A stretch of 64,000 bases of DNA from Streptomyces sp. NBC_00443 (GCF_036014175.1 NZ_CP107917.1:744001-808000); one strand, 5' to 3'; counted from the first letter of the stretch, positions 1-7,959 are shown. A program made the numbers and translations. Notes: generated by a model not told the origin, from the letters alone.

Positions 1-89
1 CCGACGGGCCGGGGCCGCTCCAGGAGCAGCGCGACGATGGCCCGTCGGTGCGGATCGGCGAGGGCGGTCCAGAGCGAGGCGTCGGCCAT
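1..89 (-). CDS. ArsR-family transcriptional regulator (partial, N-terminus only)
   Basis: Only the first 29 codons lie inside the window. The start of the protein reads MADASLWTALADPHRR, followed by a helix rich in Ala, Ile, Val and Leu and then ERPRPVG. The 'LADPHRRAIVALL' pattern is the usual opening of winged-helix ArsR/SmtB-type repressors, where it precedes the first helix of the DNA-binding fold. The ATG at 87-89 is preceded on the minus strand by a short inverted repeat (115-130) that could be its own operator. Inducer and targets cannot be judged because the rest of the gene is off the edge. Confidence 0.72.
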   Translation of the reverse strand, partial: MADASLWTALADPHRRAIVALLLERPRPV

Positions 90-114
90 GGATCCAATAT
101 GCCTCGACGGTTAT

Positions 115-130
115 ATTCCAGTCAAGGAAT
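115..130. promoter_or_regulatory. Candidate ArsR operator
   Basis: ATTCC and GGAAT form a perfect 5-bp inverted repeat with a 6-bp spacer, in an AT-rich patch 25 bp upstream of the ArsR gene start. Position and symmetry suggest an autoregulatory operator; this is inference. Confidence 0.4.
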
Positions 131-247
131 ACGTCACCCGAGCGGCGGCCATTTACGCGGGCCCGGGAGCGCGGCGCTCGTGCCGTGGCGACGGCGCACA
201 GTGGCTGAGTCCGTTGCCGGGACGCGGAAACGGGTACTTGCGCACTC

Positions 248-1255
248 ATGCGAATCAGCGTGATGGACGTGGGGTCGAAGACGGTGCGGCTGGTAGTGGC
301 TGACGCGGCGGACGGGGTGCCGCTGCCGGTGCACACCGCCAAGTGGCGGCTGAGGCTGTCGGAGCAGGTCAGGCCCGGGGAGAGTGTCCCCGAAGAGTCC
401 GTCGAGCGGTTGGTCGACGCCGTCGCGGCGGCGAACCGCACCGCGCTCAGATGGGGCGCGACCGCACCCCTGGCCTTCGCGACCGCTGTGGTGCGTGCCT
501 CCCCCAACCGACACGAGGTACTGAGTACCGTGCAGACGCGGACCGGGGTGAGCCTGTGCACGCTGCCCGGCGAACTGGAGGCCGAGCTCACGTTTCTCGG
601 TGCGCGACGGTGGATGGGCTGGCGGTCGGGGCCGCTCGCGCTGCTGGACATCGGCGGCGGCTCGCTCGAAGTGGCCTTCGGGCGAGGCCGGTTGCCGGAC
701 TTCGTGGCGTCGCTGCCGCTCGGCGCGGCCCGGCTGACCCACGAGTTCTTCACCGGCGAGGACCCGCCGGCGGCGGCACAGGTACGGGCGCTGCGCCGCA
801 AGGTCCGCCATCAACTGCGGGACGTCGCGGCCCGGATCCGGTGGGAGGGGCCGCGCACGGCGGCGGTCACCTCGCGTACGTTCCAGCAGCTGGGCCGGCT
901 GTGCGGGGCGGCACCCGGGCGCCACGGGCCGTTCGTGGAACGGCGGTTGGAGCGCTCCGCCCTGCGCGAGGCCGTCGGCCAACTGGCCGCGCTACCCACC
1001 ACCGAACGCGCCCTGCTCCCCGGCATCTCCGCGCCGCGCGCCGAACAGAGCCTGGCCGGCGCGGTCGTGGCGCACACGGCGATGAAGCTGACCGGCCTCA
1101 GAACGGTCACTGTCTGCCCGTGGGCGATTCGCGAGGGAATCATGCTGCGGCACATCGAGGACGGCGCGTCCTGGTGGGCGGAGGTCTCCCGCCTCGGCGA
1201 GGAGGACGCCCCCGCGGACGCGGTGCCCCTACGGATCGCGCCCGCGACCAGCTGA
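248..1255 (+). CDS. Ppx/GppA-family exopolyphosphatase/pppGpp phosphohydrolase
   Basis: Protein of 335 residues of the actin-like ASKHA ATPase fold. The N-terminal phosphate-binding strand reads DVGSKTVRLVV (canonical D-x-G-S-N/K), and the second phosphate loop LLDIGGGSLEVAFG lies near residue 135. Ppx/GppA enzymes release phosphate from polyphosphate or convert pppGpp to ppGpp, and act in the cytoplasm. The length matches the short form common in Streptomyces (about 310-340 residues) without the extra C-terminal domain of E. coli Ppx. The ATG at 248 was chosen because it places the phosphate loop a few residues from the N-terminus. The gene diverges from the ArsR gene and is followed by 12-bp tandem repeats. 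Which of the two substrates is used cannot be told from sequence. Confidence 0.85.
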   Translation: MRISVMDVGSKTVRLVVADAADGVPLPVHTAKWRLRLSEQVRPGESVPEESVERLVDAVAAANRTALRWGATAPLAFATAVVRASPNRHEVLSTVQTRTGVSLCTLPGELEAELTFLGARRWMGWRSGPLALLDIGGGSLEVAFGRGRLPDFVASLPLGAARLTHEFFTGEDPPAAAQVRALRRKVRHQLRDVAARIRWEGPRTAAVTSRTFQQLGRLCGAAPGRHGPFVERRLERSALREAVGQLAALPTTERALLPGISAPRAEQSLAGAVVAHTAMKLTGLRTVTVCPWAIREGIMLRHIEDGASWWAEVSRLGEEDAPADAVPLRIAPATS

Positions 1256-1294
1256 ACGCGACGGGCGCCGGCCGCGGCCGCCCTGCCTGCTCGG

Positions 1295-1342
1295 ACGGGT
1301 GGCCGCACGGGTGGCCGCACGGGTGGCCGCACGGGTGGCCGC
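1295..1342. repeat. 12-bp tandem repeat, four copies
   Basis: Four consecutive perfect copies of ACGGGTGGCCGC lie between the Ppx/GppA gene and the next start codon. The period is a multiple of three and reads as G-W-P-H in one frame, but no supported gene covers it. Probably a slippage-prone spacer. Confidence 0.9.
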
Positions 1343-1366
1343 GCACCCAACGGGTACTCGGCAGCC

Positions 1367-2401
1367 ATGGCACACGACGTCCGTAGGGCAGGCGGTGGCG
1401 AGGGACCCCGGCTGCCGTCCGCGCGGGGCAGTGTCTCCGCCGCCGTGGAGCAGTATCTGCGGGGTGCCGGGCCACCGCCCCGGCGCCTGGACGTCGCGCG
1501 CACGGACGTCTATGGCGACGACCTCCAGCTGGCCCTCTACCTCTGCTACGAGCTGCACTACCGCGGTTTCGCCGGCGTACCCGAGGACCACGAGTGGGAC
1601 CCCGAGCTGCTGCGGGTCCGCGCGGCGCTGGAGCACCGCTTCCTGACCGCCCTGCGCGCCGACGCCCCCGCCCACGACAGCGTCGAGGACGCGCTGGCCG
1701 ACCTGCTCGTCGAACCCGTCGACGGCACCGGCGTCAGCCACTACCTCTGCGCCGAGGGCGAGTTGTGGCACGTGCGCGAATACGCGGCCCAGCGCTCCCT
1801 GTACCACCTCAAGGAGGCGGACCCGCACGCCTGGGTGCTGCCCCGACTGTGGGGCAGGGCAAAGGCCGGCATGGCGGCGGTGGAGTTCGACGAGTACGGC
1901 GGCGGCCGTCCCGACCGTGTCCACGCACGCCTCTTCGCCGACCTGATGACGGACCTCGGCCTGGACACGACGTACGGCCGGTATCTCGACGAGGCGAGCG
2001 CGCAGGCCCTGGCCACGGTCAACCTGATGTCCCTGCTCGGACTGCACCGGGCGCTGCGCGGCGCGCTCGTCGGTCATTTCGCGGCCGTGGAGATCACCTC
2101 GTCGCCGGCCTCCCGGCGGCTGGCAGAGGCGATGCGCCGCACGGGCGCCGGGCCCGCCGCCGAGCACTTCTACGACGAGCATGTCGAGGCGGACGCGGTG
2201 CACGAACAGGTCGTGCGCCAGGACGTCATCGCAGGTCTGCTCGCCGAGGAGCCGCACCTCGCACCCGACGTCGCTTTCGGTATCGACGTCACCGGCTATC
2301 TGGAGGACCGCTTCGCCGAGCGGCTGCTGGACGCCTGGCGCGCGGGGCGATCGTCGCTCCGCACTCACCACCTACGGTCCGGAATACCTCTTATTTCCTG
2401 A
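1367..2401 (+). CDS. Iron-containing redox enzyme family protein (haem-oxygenase-like fold)
   Basis: Protein of 344 residues. It resembles the haem-oxygenase-like diiron/redox family (Pfam Haem_oxygenas_2) that Streptomyces often carries beside MTQ2-type methyltransferases. It is predicted all-helical and soluble. Possible metal ligands are scattered Glu/His residues on long helices, for example CYELHYRGF and CAEGELWHVREYAAQRS in the first half and AEHFYDEHVEADAVHEQ in the last third. The ATG at 1367 is the first start after the repeats. Its stop TGA is directly followed by the ATG of the methyltransferase, so the two are likely translated together. The substrate is unknown; members of this fold include oxygenases and desaturase-like enzymes. 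Confidence 0.7.
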   Translation: MAHDVRRAGGGEGPRLPSARGSVSAAVEQYLRGAGPPPRRLDVARTDVYGDDLQLALYLCYELHYRGFAGVPEDHEWDPELLRVRAALEHRFLTALRADAPAHDSVEDALADLLVEPVDGTGVSHYLCAEGELWHVREYAAQRSLYHLKEADPHAWVLPRLWGRAKAGMAAVEFDEYGGGRPDRVHARLFADLMTDLGLDTTYGRYLDEASAQALATVNLMSLLGLHRALRGALVGHFAAVEITSSPASRRLAEAMRRTGAGPAAEHFYDEHVEADAVHEQVVRQDVIAGLLAEEPHLAPDVAFGIDVTGYLEDRFAERLLDAWRAGRSSLRTHHLRSGIPLIS

Positions 2402-3076
2402 ATGCCGGGGTACCCGGGCGCCGTGAAACCACTGGTGCCGCCGGGTGTGTACACCCCTCAGGAAGACACTGACCTGCTCGTCGACGCCCTGCTCGACGAG
2501 CCGCTGCCGGACGGCGCGGACGTCCTCGACGTGGGGACCGGCTCGGGCGCGCTGGCGATCGAGGCCGCGCGGCGCGGGACGCGGGTGACCGCGGTGGACG
2601 TGTCGTGGCGGGCCGTCTGCACGGCACAGCTGAACGCCTGGCTGGCCCGGCTCCACGTCCGCATCCTGCACGGCAACCTCTTCACTCCCGTGCGGGGGCA
2701 GTCGTTCGACCTCATCCTGGCCAACCCGCCGTATGTCCCCGCACCCGGCGCGGGCCGCGCGCCGCAGGGTGCGGCGCGGGCCTGGGACGCGGGCCGGGAC
2801 GGACGGCTCGTCCTCGACCGGATCTGCCTGGAAGCGCCCGCCCTGTTGCGTCCCGGCGGGGTCCTCCTGGTCGTGCACTCGACGCTCAGCTGTCCGGGGC
2901 GGACCGTGTCGTATCTGCGCGACGCGGGATTGAAGGCATCCGTGACCCGGCGTCGCATCATCCCGTTCGGCCCGGTGCTGCGCACGCGGGAGGACTGGCT
3001 GCGGCAGCACGGCCTGCTGTCCGCCCCGGATCAGAAGGAAGAGCTGGTGGTCGTCCGTGCCGAACTCCCGGTCTGA
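2402..3076 (+). CDS. HemK2/MTQ2-family class I SAM-dependent methyltransferase
   Basis: Protein of 224 residues with the Rossmann-type SAM-binding loop DVGTGSGALAIEAARRG near residue 50 and the catalytic NPPY motif in LANPPYVPAPG near residue 110. NPPY enzymes methylate glutamine or adenine amines; MTQ2/HemK2 members methylate release-factor-type glutamines or lysines, but the Streptomyces target is not established. The ATG at 2402 touches the previous stop codon; a GTG at 2423 (giving MKPLVPPGVYTP) is an equally good start because similarity to the family begins there. The 3' end overlaps the CDGSH gene by 20 bp. With its neighbours it makes a compact redox cassette. Confidence 0.82.
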   Translation: MPGYPGAVKPLVPPGVYTPQEDTDLLVDALLDEPLPDGADVLDVGTGSGALAIEAARRGTRVTAVDVSWRAVCTAQLNAWLARLHVRILHGNLFTPVRGQSFDLILANPPYVPAPGAGRAPQGAARAWDAGRDGRLVLDRICLEAPALLRPGGVLLVVHSTLSCPGRTVSYLRDAGLKASVTRRRIIPFGPVLRTREDWLRQHGLLSAPDQKEELVVVRAELPV

Positions 3077-3263
3077 CGAGCCGCGCCGGATCAAGGTCCA
3101 GCGCCAGGGCCCTGTCCTGGTGGAGGGCCCGGTCGAGGTGGAGCTGGAGGACGGCACGATCGTCTCCTCCGACCGCTTCCGCGTGGCCCTGTGCACCTGC
3201 CGGCGCAGCCGACGCTACCCGTGGTGCGACACCAGCCATCGCGATCGGACCCGGGAGCGCTGA
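3057..3263 (+). CDS. CDGSH-type iron-sulfur protein
   Basis: Small protein of 68 residues. The C-terminal half holds CTCRRSRRYPWCDTSH, which fits the CDGSH (mitoNEET) pattern C-x-C-(6-8)-P-x-C-D-x-S-H: three cysteines and one histidine that bind a 2Fe-2S cluster. The N-terminal part contains alternating strands (VLVEGPVEVELEDG) as in the single-motif bacterial forms. Start is a GTG inside the 3' end of the methyltransferase gene, so expression is likely coupled. Such proteins act in electron transfer or cluster storage; here it may deliver electrons to the haem-oxygenase-like protein, which is only a guess from context. Confidence 0.85.
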   Translation: MPNSRSDEPRRIKVQRQGPVLVEGPVEVELEDGTIVSSDRFRVALCTCRRSRRYPWCDTSHRDRTRER

Positions 3264-3361
3264 GTCCGCCCACGCGAAGTCAACCGTTCTGGAGGAAATT
3301 CAGCACGTCGAGTGAACAACGTCTTGCGCGCGGCTCCGCAGGGATGCTCACGCTCGGCCCC

Positions 3362-3368
3362 GGGTAAC
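3362..3368 (+). promoter_or_regulatory. GGGTAAC box before STAS gene
   Basis: The sequence GGGTAAC sits 38 bp before the STAS gene start and recurs before the second STAS gene (52139-52145). It resembles the -10 of sigma-B-type promoters (GGGTAY), but I find no matching GTTT-like -35, so the call is weak. Confidence 0.25.
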
Positions 3369-3405
3369 AACCCTCACCGATGCGCCCTTGCGAGGTGGAG
3401 CGGAC

Positions 3406-3855
3406 ATGACGCCGGACGCCGACGACCGCGCCCCCCATCCGACCGAGGACCTGGCCGCGGACTCGTCCCGGTCCGTGCCGCCCCCGGCGAACAGCCATGC
3501 CCGCACCCGCAGACACGGCCCGTTCACCGTGGTCGAGGTGACGGGTGAGATCGATCTGGCGACGGCGCCACTGGTCACCGAGCACCTGGACGCGGCGACG
3601 GCGCGACCGGAGTCGGACGTGCTGGTCGACCTGCGCCAGGTCGACTTCTTCGACTGCTCGGGACTGCGCGTCCTGTGCCGAGCCGAAACGCGCGCCAGGT
3701 ACCGCGGCGGGCGCCTGCAGGTCGTAGCCGACACACCTCGTATACGGCGGCTGTTGCGCGGCGCGGGCCTGCTGGACCGGTTCGCACTCCTGCACCGGAT
3801 CCCCAGGGAAGAGGGGATCCTCGAGGAAGAGGGGGTTCCCGGGGAAGACGGGTGA
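3406..3855 (+). CDS. STAS-domain anti-sigma factor antagonist
   Basis: Protein of 149 residues. A disordered Pro/Asp/Ser-rich head (about residues 1-35) precedes one STAS domain. The phosphorylatable-serine loop reads VDFFDCSGLRVL, with DCSG matching the D-S-S/C-S-G pattern of SpoIIAA/RsbV antagonists. These proteins release sigma factors from anti-sigma kinases when dephosphorylated, usually by SpoIIE-type phosphatases such as the one encoded at 19040-21418. The C-terminus ends in a Glu/Gly-rich tail with repeated EEG. The ATG at 3406 follows a strong ribosome site (GAGGTGGAG) 6 bp upstream. No kinase gene is adjacent, so its partner is unknown. Confidence 0.85.
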   Translation: MTPDADDRAPHPTEDLAADSSRSVPPPANSHARTRRHGPFTVVEVTGEIDLATAPLVTEHLDAATARPESDVLVDLRQVDFFDCSGLRVLCRAETRARYRGGRLQVVADTPRIRRLLRGAGLLDRFALLHRIPREEGILEEEGVPGEDG

Positions 3856-4053
3856 TCCGTATGCCCCCACGGCAACGGTCACTCGTGTCCCCCGGGAAGT
3901 CGGTTGATCGGTGACGATCCGAGGTGCCGACCGGGCGGCCCCACTCCGCCCGGCCGACCCCCGGTGCGAGATCGCCGGGGCCCCTTCAGCAGGGCTCGCA
4001 CTCCCCATCCGCGAGCCGCTGCCGAACTGCACGAGGCCGTGCGATCCCGGTCT

Positions 4054-4488
4054 CTAGAACGCGAAGAGGCTTGTCCCGTAGGAGCCCTTCACGCACTCGT
4101 TGGCGAAGGTGCGCTGATAGGAGACGCGCTGACCCTGCCAGACCCCGTCGACCGTGACGACCACGGGGTCGTACTGCTTGGTACACAGCACGCCGTCTCT
4201 ACTCCCGAGGGCGTCGAAGTTCCCGCCCACACTGCGCAGTTCACCGCACGCCGAGGCGGCGTCGGGATGCGTGCCGGAGGAGGTCGGGGCGCAGCTCAGG
4301 GTGACGGCGCGTACCGGGGTCGTCATCGTGGGATCGTCGCCGTGGGCCAGGGTGAGCACCAGGGCCGAGGGGGCGTACAGGGAGGCTGGCGCAGGGTCCG
4401 GGGCAGCCAGGGCGGATCCGGTGAGGGGTCCGCAGACGGCGGTGGCCGTGAGAGCGAGGGTCGCTGCCCAGCGCGCGGTGTTCCGCAT
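4054..4488 (-). CDS. SSI-family secreted protease inhibitor (MEROPS I16)
   Basis: Protein of 144 residues: a Sec signal peptide (about 1-29, ending SALAA) and a mature domain of about 115 residues, the normal SSI length. The mature part has four cysteines (66, 81, 102, 132) for the two conserved disulfides. The reactive loop reads C-T-K-Q-Y-D-P-V, aligned with C-P-M-V-Y-D-P-V of the subtilisin inhibitor from S. albogriseolus. The P1 residue is therefore Lys104, which in this family favours trypsin-like targets over subtilisin. The ATG at 4486-4488 is preferred over one 9 bp upstream because GGAAGGA lies 8 bp before it. Such inhibitors are exported and control extracellular proteases during differentiation. 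Confidence 0.9.
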   Translation of the reverse strand: MRNTARWAATLALTATAVCGPLTGSALAAPDPAPASLYAPSALVLTLAHGDDPTMTTPVRAVTLSCAPTSSGTHPDAASACGELRSVGGNFDALGSRDGVLCTKQYDPVVVTVDGVWQGQRVSYQRTFANECVKGSYGTSLFAF

Positions 4489-4801
4489 TGTGTGCATCCT
4501 TCCGCTTGAGTTACAGAGTGTGTCGACTCCGACGCGATCGGTGCCGAAGCGACGAGCGGGAGTCTGCCGAGTCCGGCGCCGAAACTCACATCGACACCAC
4601 GGGTTTCAGTAACCTTGCGTATTGAAGCAGTGGCGTGAAGTAACGGACTTCGAACGTTCCAACGCCGAAACCTGGCGGTTCTTGATCGTTCCAAGTCGTC
4701 GAGTGGCCTGATCTCGCACGCTCATTAATAGGCCTGAAACATTCCGGTTGAGCCCTCGGCTGACACGCCCCGACGCCCCTTGTGTTCCCGGCCATACCGG
4801 A
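4489..4801. other. Divergent intergenic region (313 bp)
   Basis: This stretch separates the SSI gene from the gene at 4816. It is poorer in GC than its surroundings, with AT-rich patches around 4610-4760 (for example CATTAATAGG near 4723), and must carry both promoters. I see no convincing ORF, RNA or long inverted repeat here. Confidence 0.5.
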
Positions 4802-4823
4802 GTAATCGTGATTACATGATTAC
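4802..4823. promoter_or_regulatory. Palindromic operator abutting the start codon
   Basis: GTAATC (4802-4807) and GATTAC (4810-4815) form a perfect inverted repeat with a 2-bp centre, directly abutting the ATG at 4816. GATTAC occurs again at 4818-4823, overlapping the start codon, as a direct repeat 8 bp further on. A protein bound here would block translation initiation or early elongation of transcription. Autoregulation by the gene product is a reasonable inference. Confidence 0.55.
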
Positions 4824-5382
4824 CAGCGAACAACGAGAGAAGCTGCGCGGCTGGTTCGCCGGCCGCCTGCCGGACGACCTCTTCGAGGAGCTGACCGAGG
4901 TCACGGTCGACCGCGAGGAGATCACCGTGATCGGCCGCATTCCCGCACCTCAGCTGGCCGAGGGTGGCTCGGCCGCCGAGCGGGAGGCGGCCGTCGAGAG
5001 CCGGGTCCAGGAGTTCCGGGAACGCACCCGGGAGACCCGGATCGAGGTGGCCCGCGAGGCGGAGCACCGTTTCCGCAGAAAGGTTTCCTGGGGCGTGGAG
5101 TGCGACGGTGAGCGCGCCATGTTCACGCACATCGCCGCCCCCGTGATGACCCGGCTCCGGCAGCCCGAGCGCCAGGTCCTCGACACCCTGATCGCCGGCG
5201 GGGTCGCCCGCAGCCGCAGCGACGCCCTCGCGTGGTGCGTACGGCTCGTCCAGCGGCACACGGACGACTGGCTCGCCGAACTGCGCGAGTCACTGGAGAA
5301 CGTCCAACGGGTGCGGTCACAGGGGCCGGACGCACCGGACGCGGACACGGACACGGAGGAGGCGCCCAAGGACGGCGACTGA
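4816..5382 (+). CDS. Conserved hypothetical protein, possible ribbon-helix-helix-like C-terminal segment
   Basis: Protein of 188 residues, highly charged and soluble. I do not recognise a named family. The N-terminus (ITSEQREKLRGWFAGRLP) and middle (VTVDREEITVIGRI) look like a helix-plus-strand domain. Residues about 130-160 contain VLDTLIAGGVARSRSDALAW, which has the spacing of a short DNA-binding or dimerisation helix-turn like those in ribbon-helix-helix proteins. The C-terminus is an acidic disordered tail. The ATG at 4816 is chosen because it begins MITSEQRE and lies in a symmetric sequence; a start 36 bp upstream is also open. The GATTAC palindrome against its start suggests autoregulation. 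The permease gene follows after a gap of 258 bp. Confidence 0.65.
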   Translation: MITSEQREKLRGWFAGRLPDDLFEELTEVTVDREEITVIGRIPAPQLAEGGSAAEREAAVESRVQEFRERTRETRIEVAREAEHRFRRKVSWGVECDGERAMFTHIAAPVMTRLRQPERQVLDTLIAGGVARSRSDALAWCVRLVQRHTDDWLAELRESLENVQRVRSQGPDAPDADTDTEEAPKDGD

Positions 5383-5640
5383 TGGAGGTTTCGTCCACTC
5401 ACGGCACCGAAGATGGATGAACCGTCCTCTGGTGCGGTTCCCGCGGACCGCCTTACCGTCTGCAGACCCCCGAGAGGACGGCATCCGCGCCGGCCGCACA
5501 CCCCAGCGGCAGCGGCAGACACCGGCCGTCGGCCCCGCCGCGCCACAACGCGCTCCACCGCCCCGCCCACGCCGGAGCCCTCCCTTGCCCCGACAGTCCC
5601 CAGCGGCCTCCCAGGCCCAACACCCCTCCCCGCTCCCTCC

Positions 5641-7194
5641 TTGACCGAGGTCGAGACCCACGGCGTCGACCGCATCCCCGACGCCGAACGCAGCGCCTCC
5701 CCACTGGACCTGTTCCGCCTCGCCTTCGGGGGCGCCAACACCTTCTCCACCTGTGTCCTGGGCGCCTTCCCGATCCTGTTCGGCCTCTCCTTCTGGCAGG
5801 GCCTCGCGGCCACGCTCCTCGGGGTCGTCGCGGGGGCGCTGATCCTGTGCCCCATGGCGGTGTTCGGACCGGTCAACGGCACCAACAACGCCGTCTCGTC
5901 CTCCGCGCATCTCGGTGTGCACGGCCGCGTGGTCGGCTCGTTCCTGTCCCTGCTGACGGCCGTCGCGTTCTTCTCCATCTCGGTGTGGAGCTCGGGCGAC
6001 GCCCTGGTCGGCGGCGCGCACCGGCTCTTCGGCCTGCCGCGCGGCAACCTGTCGTACGTCGTCGCCTACGCCCTGTTCGCGGGGCTGGTTCTCGCGGTGT
6101 GCGTGTACGGGTTCCGCTTCATGCTGTTCGTCAACAAGGTCGCCGTGCCCGCGGCGAGCGTGCTGTTCCTGCTCGGCGTGGTCGCGTTCGCCGGTGACTT
6201 CGACCCGTCGTACACGGGCGTCTTCACGGACTCCGCGGACGCGGCGACCCGGTCGCTGTTCTGGCCGTCCTTCATCGGCGCGGCTCTGATCGTGCTGTCC
6301 AACCCCGTCTCCTTCGGGGCGTTCCTCGGCGACTGGTCGCGCTACATCCCCGCGAGCACCCCGCGCCGCAAAGTGATCGGCGCCGCGTTCCTGTCGCAGA
6401 TCGCGACGCTGCTGCCGTTCCTGTTCGGCCTGGCGACCGCAAGCATCATCGCCACCAAGGTTCCGGAGTACGTCGATCCGGCGGCGCCCGACTTCGTGGG
6501 CGGCCTGCTGGCGATCTCGCCGGGCTGGTACTTCATGCCGGTGTGTCTGCTGGCGCTGATCGGCGGCATGGCGACGGGCACGACCGCGCTGTACGGGACC
6601 GGCCTCGACTTCTCCTCGGTGTTCCCGCGCCTGTCGCGGGTGCAGGCGACGCTGCTGGTCGGCGCGCTGTCGATCGGGTTCATCTTCGTCGGGCGGTTCG
6701 GCCTCGACCTGGTGCAGTCGATCTCGACCTTCGCCACCATGATCATCACCTGCACCACGCCGTGGATGGTCGTGATGATGCTGGGCTACTGGACCCGACG
6801 CGGCTGGTACGACCCCGACGCCCTGCAGGTCTTCAACCGCCGTCAGCGCGGCGGCCGTTACTGGTTCGCGCACGGCTGGAACTGGCGGGGCATGACCGCG
6901 TGGTGGGTGGCGGCGCTGCTCGGCGTGCTGTTCACCAACATTCCGGGCCAGTTCGTCGGACCGCTGGGCGATCTCGCGGGCGGGGTGGACATCAGCCTGC
7001 CGTTGTCGCTGGTCGTCGCGGCCGTGCTGTTCCTGGCGCTGCTGCGGGTGTTCCCCGAGCCGAGGGCGGTGTACGGGCCGGAGGGGGCGCGGCTGGCCCG
7101 GACAGCCGAGGTGCCCGTACCGCCGATCACCGGGCCCGGCGCGAAGGGTGACGAGGAGCCGTTGTCAGACCCGTCCGCTACGTTGCGAGCATGA
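5641..7194 (+). CDS. NCS1-family purine/cytosine-type permease
   Basis: Integral membrane protein of 517 residues with about 12 hydrophobic segments. The N-terminal motif DLFRLAFGGANTFSTCVLGAFP and the early NGTNNAVSSSAHLGVHG segment are typical of nucleobase:cation symporters of the NCS1 group (cytosine permease CodB-like). The start is uncertain: a TTG at 5641 yields LTEVETHGVDRIP, the usual N-terminus of Streptomyces members, but the frame is open back to an ATG at 5413, which would add 76 Pro/Arg-rich residues that look non-native. Its stop overlaps the ATG of the hydrolase pseudogene by 4 bp, so both were cotranscribed. Transport substrate cannot be fixed from sequence; purines, cytosine, allantoin or hydantoins are all known for the family. 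Confidence 0.8.
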   Translation: MTEVETHGVDRIPDAERSASPLDLFRLAFGGANTFSTCVLGAFPILFGLSFWQGLAATLLGVVAGALILCPMAVFGPVNGTNNAVSSSAHLGVHGRVVGSFLSLLTAVAFFSISVWSSGDALVGGAHRLFGLPRGNLSYVVAYALFAGLVLAVCVYGFRFMLFVNKVAVPAASVLFLLGVVAFAGDFDPSYTGVFTDSADAATRSLFWPSFIGAALIVLSNPVSFGAFLGDWSRYIPASTPRRKVIGAAFLSQIATLLPFLFGLATASIIATKVPEYVDPAAPDFVGGLLAISPGWYFMPVCLLALIGGMATGTTALYGTGLDFSSVFPRLSRVQATLLVGALSIGFIFVGRFGLDLVQSISTFATMIITCTTPWMVVMMLGYWTRRGWYDPDALQVFNRRQRGGRYWFAHGWNWRGMTAWWVAALLGVLFTNIPGQFVGPLGDLAGGVDISLPLSLVVAAVLFLALLRVFPEPRAVYGPEGARLARTAEVPVPPITGPGAKGDEEPLSDPSATLRA

Positions 7195-7886
7195 CCAACT
7201 TCGTACTGGTGGCAGGAACGTGGCTCGGGGCATGGGTGTGGGACGAGTTGGCCGGCGAGTTGCGCGCTGCCGGGCACGACGTCCATCCGCTGACGCTGTC
7301 CGGACTCGCCGAGAAGCAAGGTGTCACCGCCGGGCAGCAGACCCACGTCCAGGACATCGTGGCGGAGGTCGAGCGCCTCGATCAGCGGGACGTCGTCCTC
7401 GTCGGGCACAGCTACGCCGGCATTCCGGTCGGGCAGGCGGCCGAGCGGATCGGTGACCGGCTGAGGCGTGTGGTGCTGGTCGACGCCAATGCCGCAGTCG
7501 ACGGGGAGTCGTTCCTGTCGGGCTGGCTGAGCGACGAGGTGCGGGCGGCGATCGAGGACAACGGCGGCGTCTGGCCGCCGCTCACCGCGGCCGACTTCGC
7601 GGGCCAGGGGATGACGGACGAGCAGATCGCCCGCCTCGTCGACGGCGCCACCCCGCACCCGGGTGCCACGTTGACGGAACCGGCGGTCATGCCACGCCCG
7701 CTGAGCGAACTGCCGGGCACCTACATCAAGTGCCTGCTCGACGGCGACTAGCCGATGCCCGCCGCAGCCGAACTCCTCAAGAGCGACCGCTGGGAACTCG
7801 TGACCCTGGACACCGGCCACTGGCCGATGCTCTCCCAGCCGCGCGAACTGGCACGCATCCTGCACGAGTCAGTGGCGAGCCCCTGA
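7191..7886 (+). pseudogene. Alpha/beta hydrolase interrupted by an in-frame amber codon
   Basis: The frame starts MTNFVLVAGTWLGAWVWDEL and has the nucleophile elbow GHSYAG near residue 69, both typical of small esterase-like alpha/beta hydrolases. Codon 187 is TAG (7749-7751), right after LLDGD. In the same frame translation would continue PMPAAAELLKSDRWELVT and then LDTGHWPMLSQP, which carries the expected catalytic histidine, to a normal stop at 7884-7886 (231 codons in all). The truncated product would lack the histidine. Causes could be a real nonsense mutation, a sequencing error or readthrough. The ATG overlaps the permease stop by 4 bp, so the ancestral gene was in that operon. Confidence 0.8.
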
Positions 7887-7900
7887 TCCACTCCCCCGCC

Positions 7901-7912
7901 TACCGGTCGGTA
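7901..7912. promoter_or_regulatory. Candidate TetR-type operator
   Basis: TACCG-GT-CGGTA is a perfect inverted repeat 48 bp before the hydroxyacid oxidase start. This form (TACCGNNCGGTA) is common for TetR-family operators in actinomycetes. No TetR gene is adjacent. Confidence 0.45.
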
Positions 7913-7959
7913 TGGTCGGCGTACAGCGCGTTCTCAGTGACGAGAGGCGGGGCCTACGC

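Noticed and set aside
5317..6873. Long minus-strand frame opposite the permease gene
   Set aside because: Composition is Arg/Gly/Asp/Glu-rich with no domain, and the plus strand has a clear membrane transporter. It is a GC-bias shadow.
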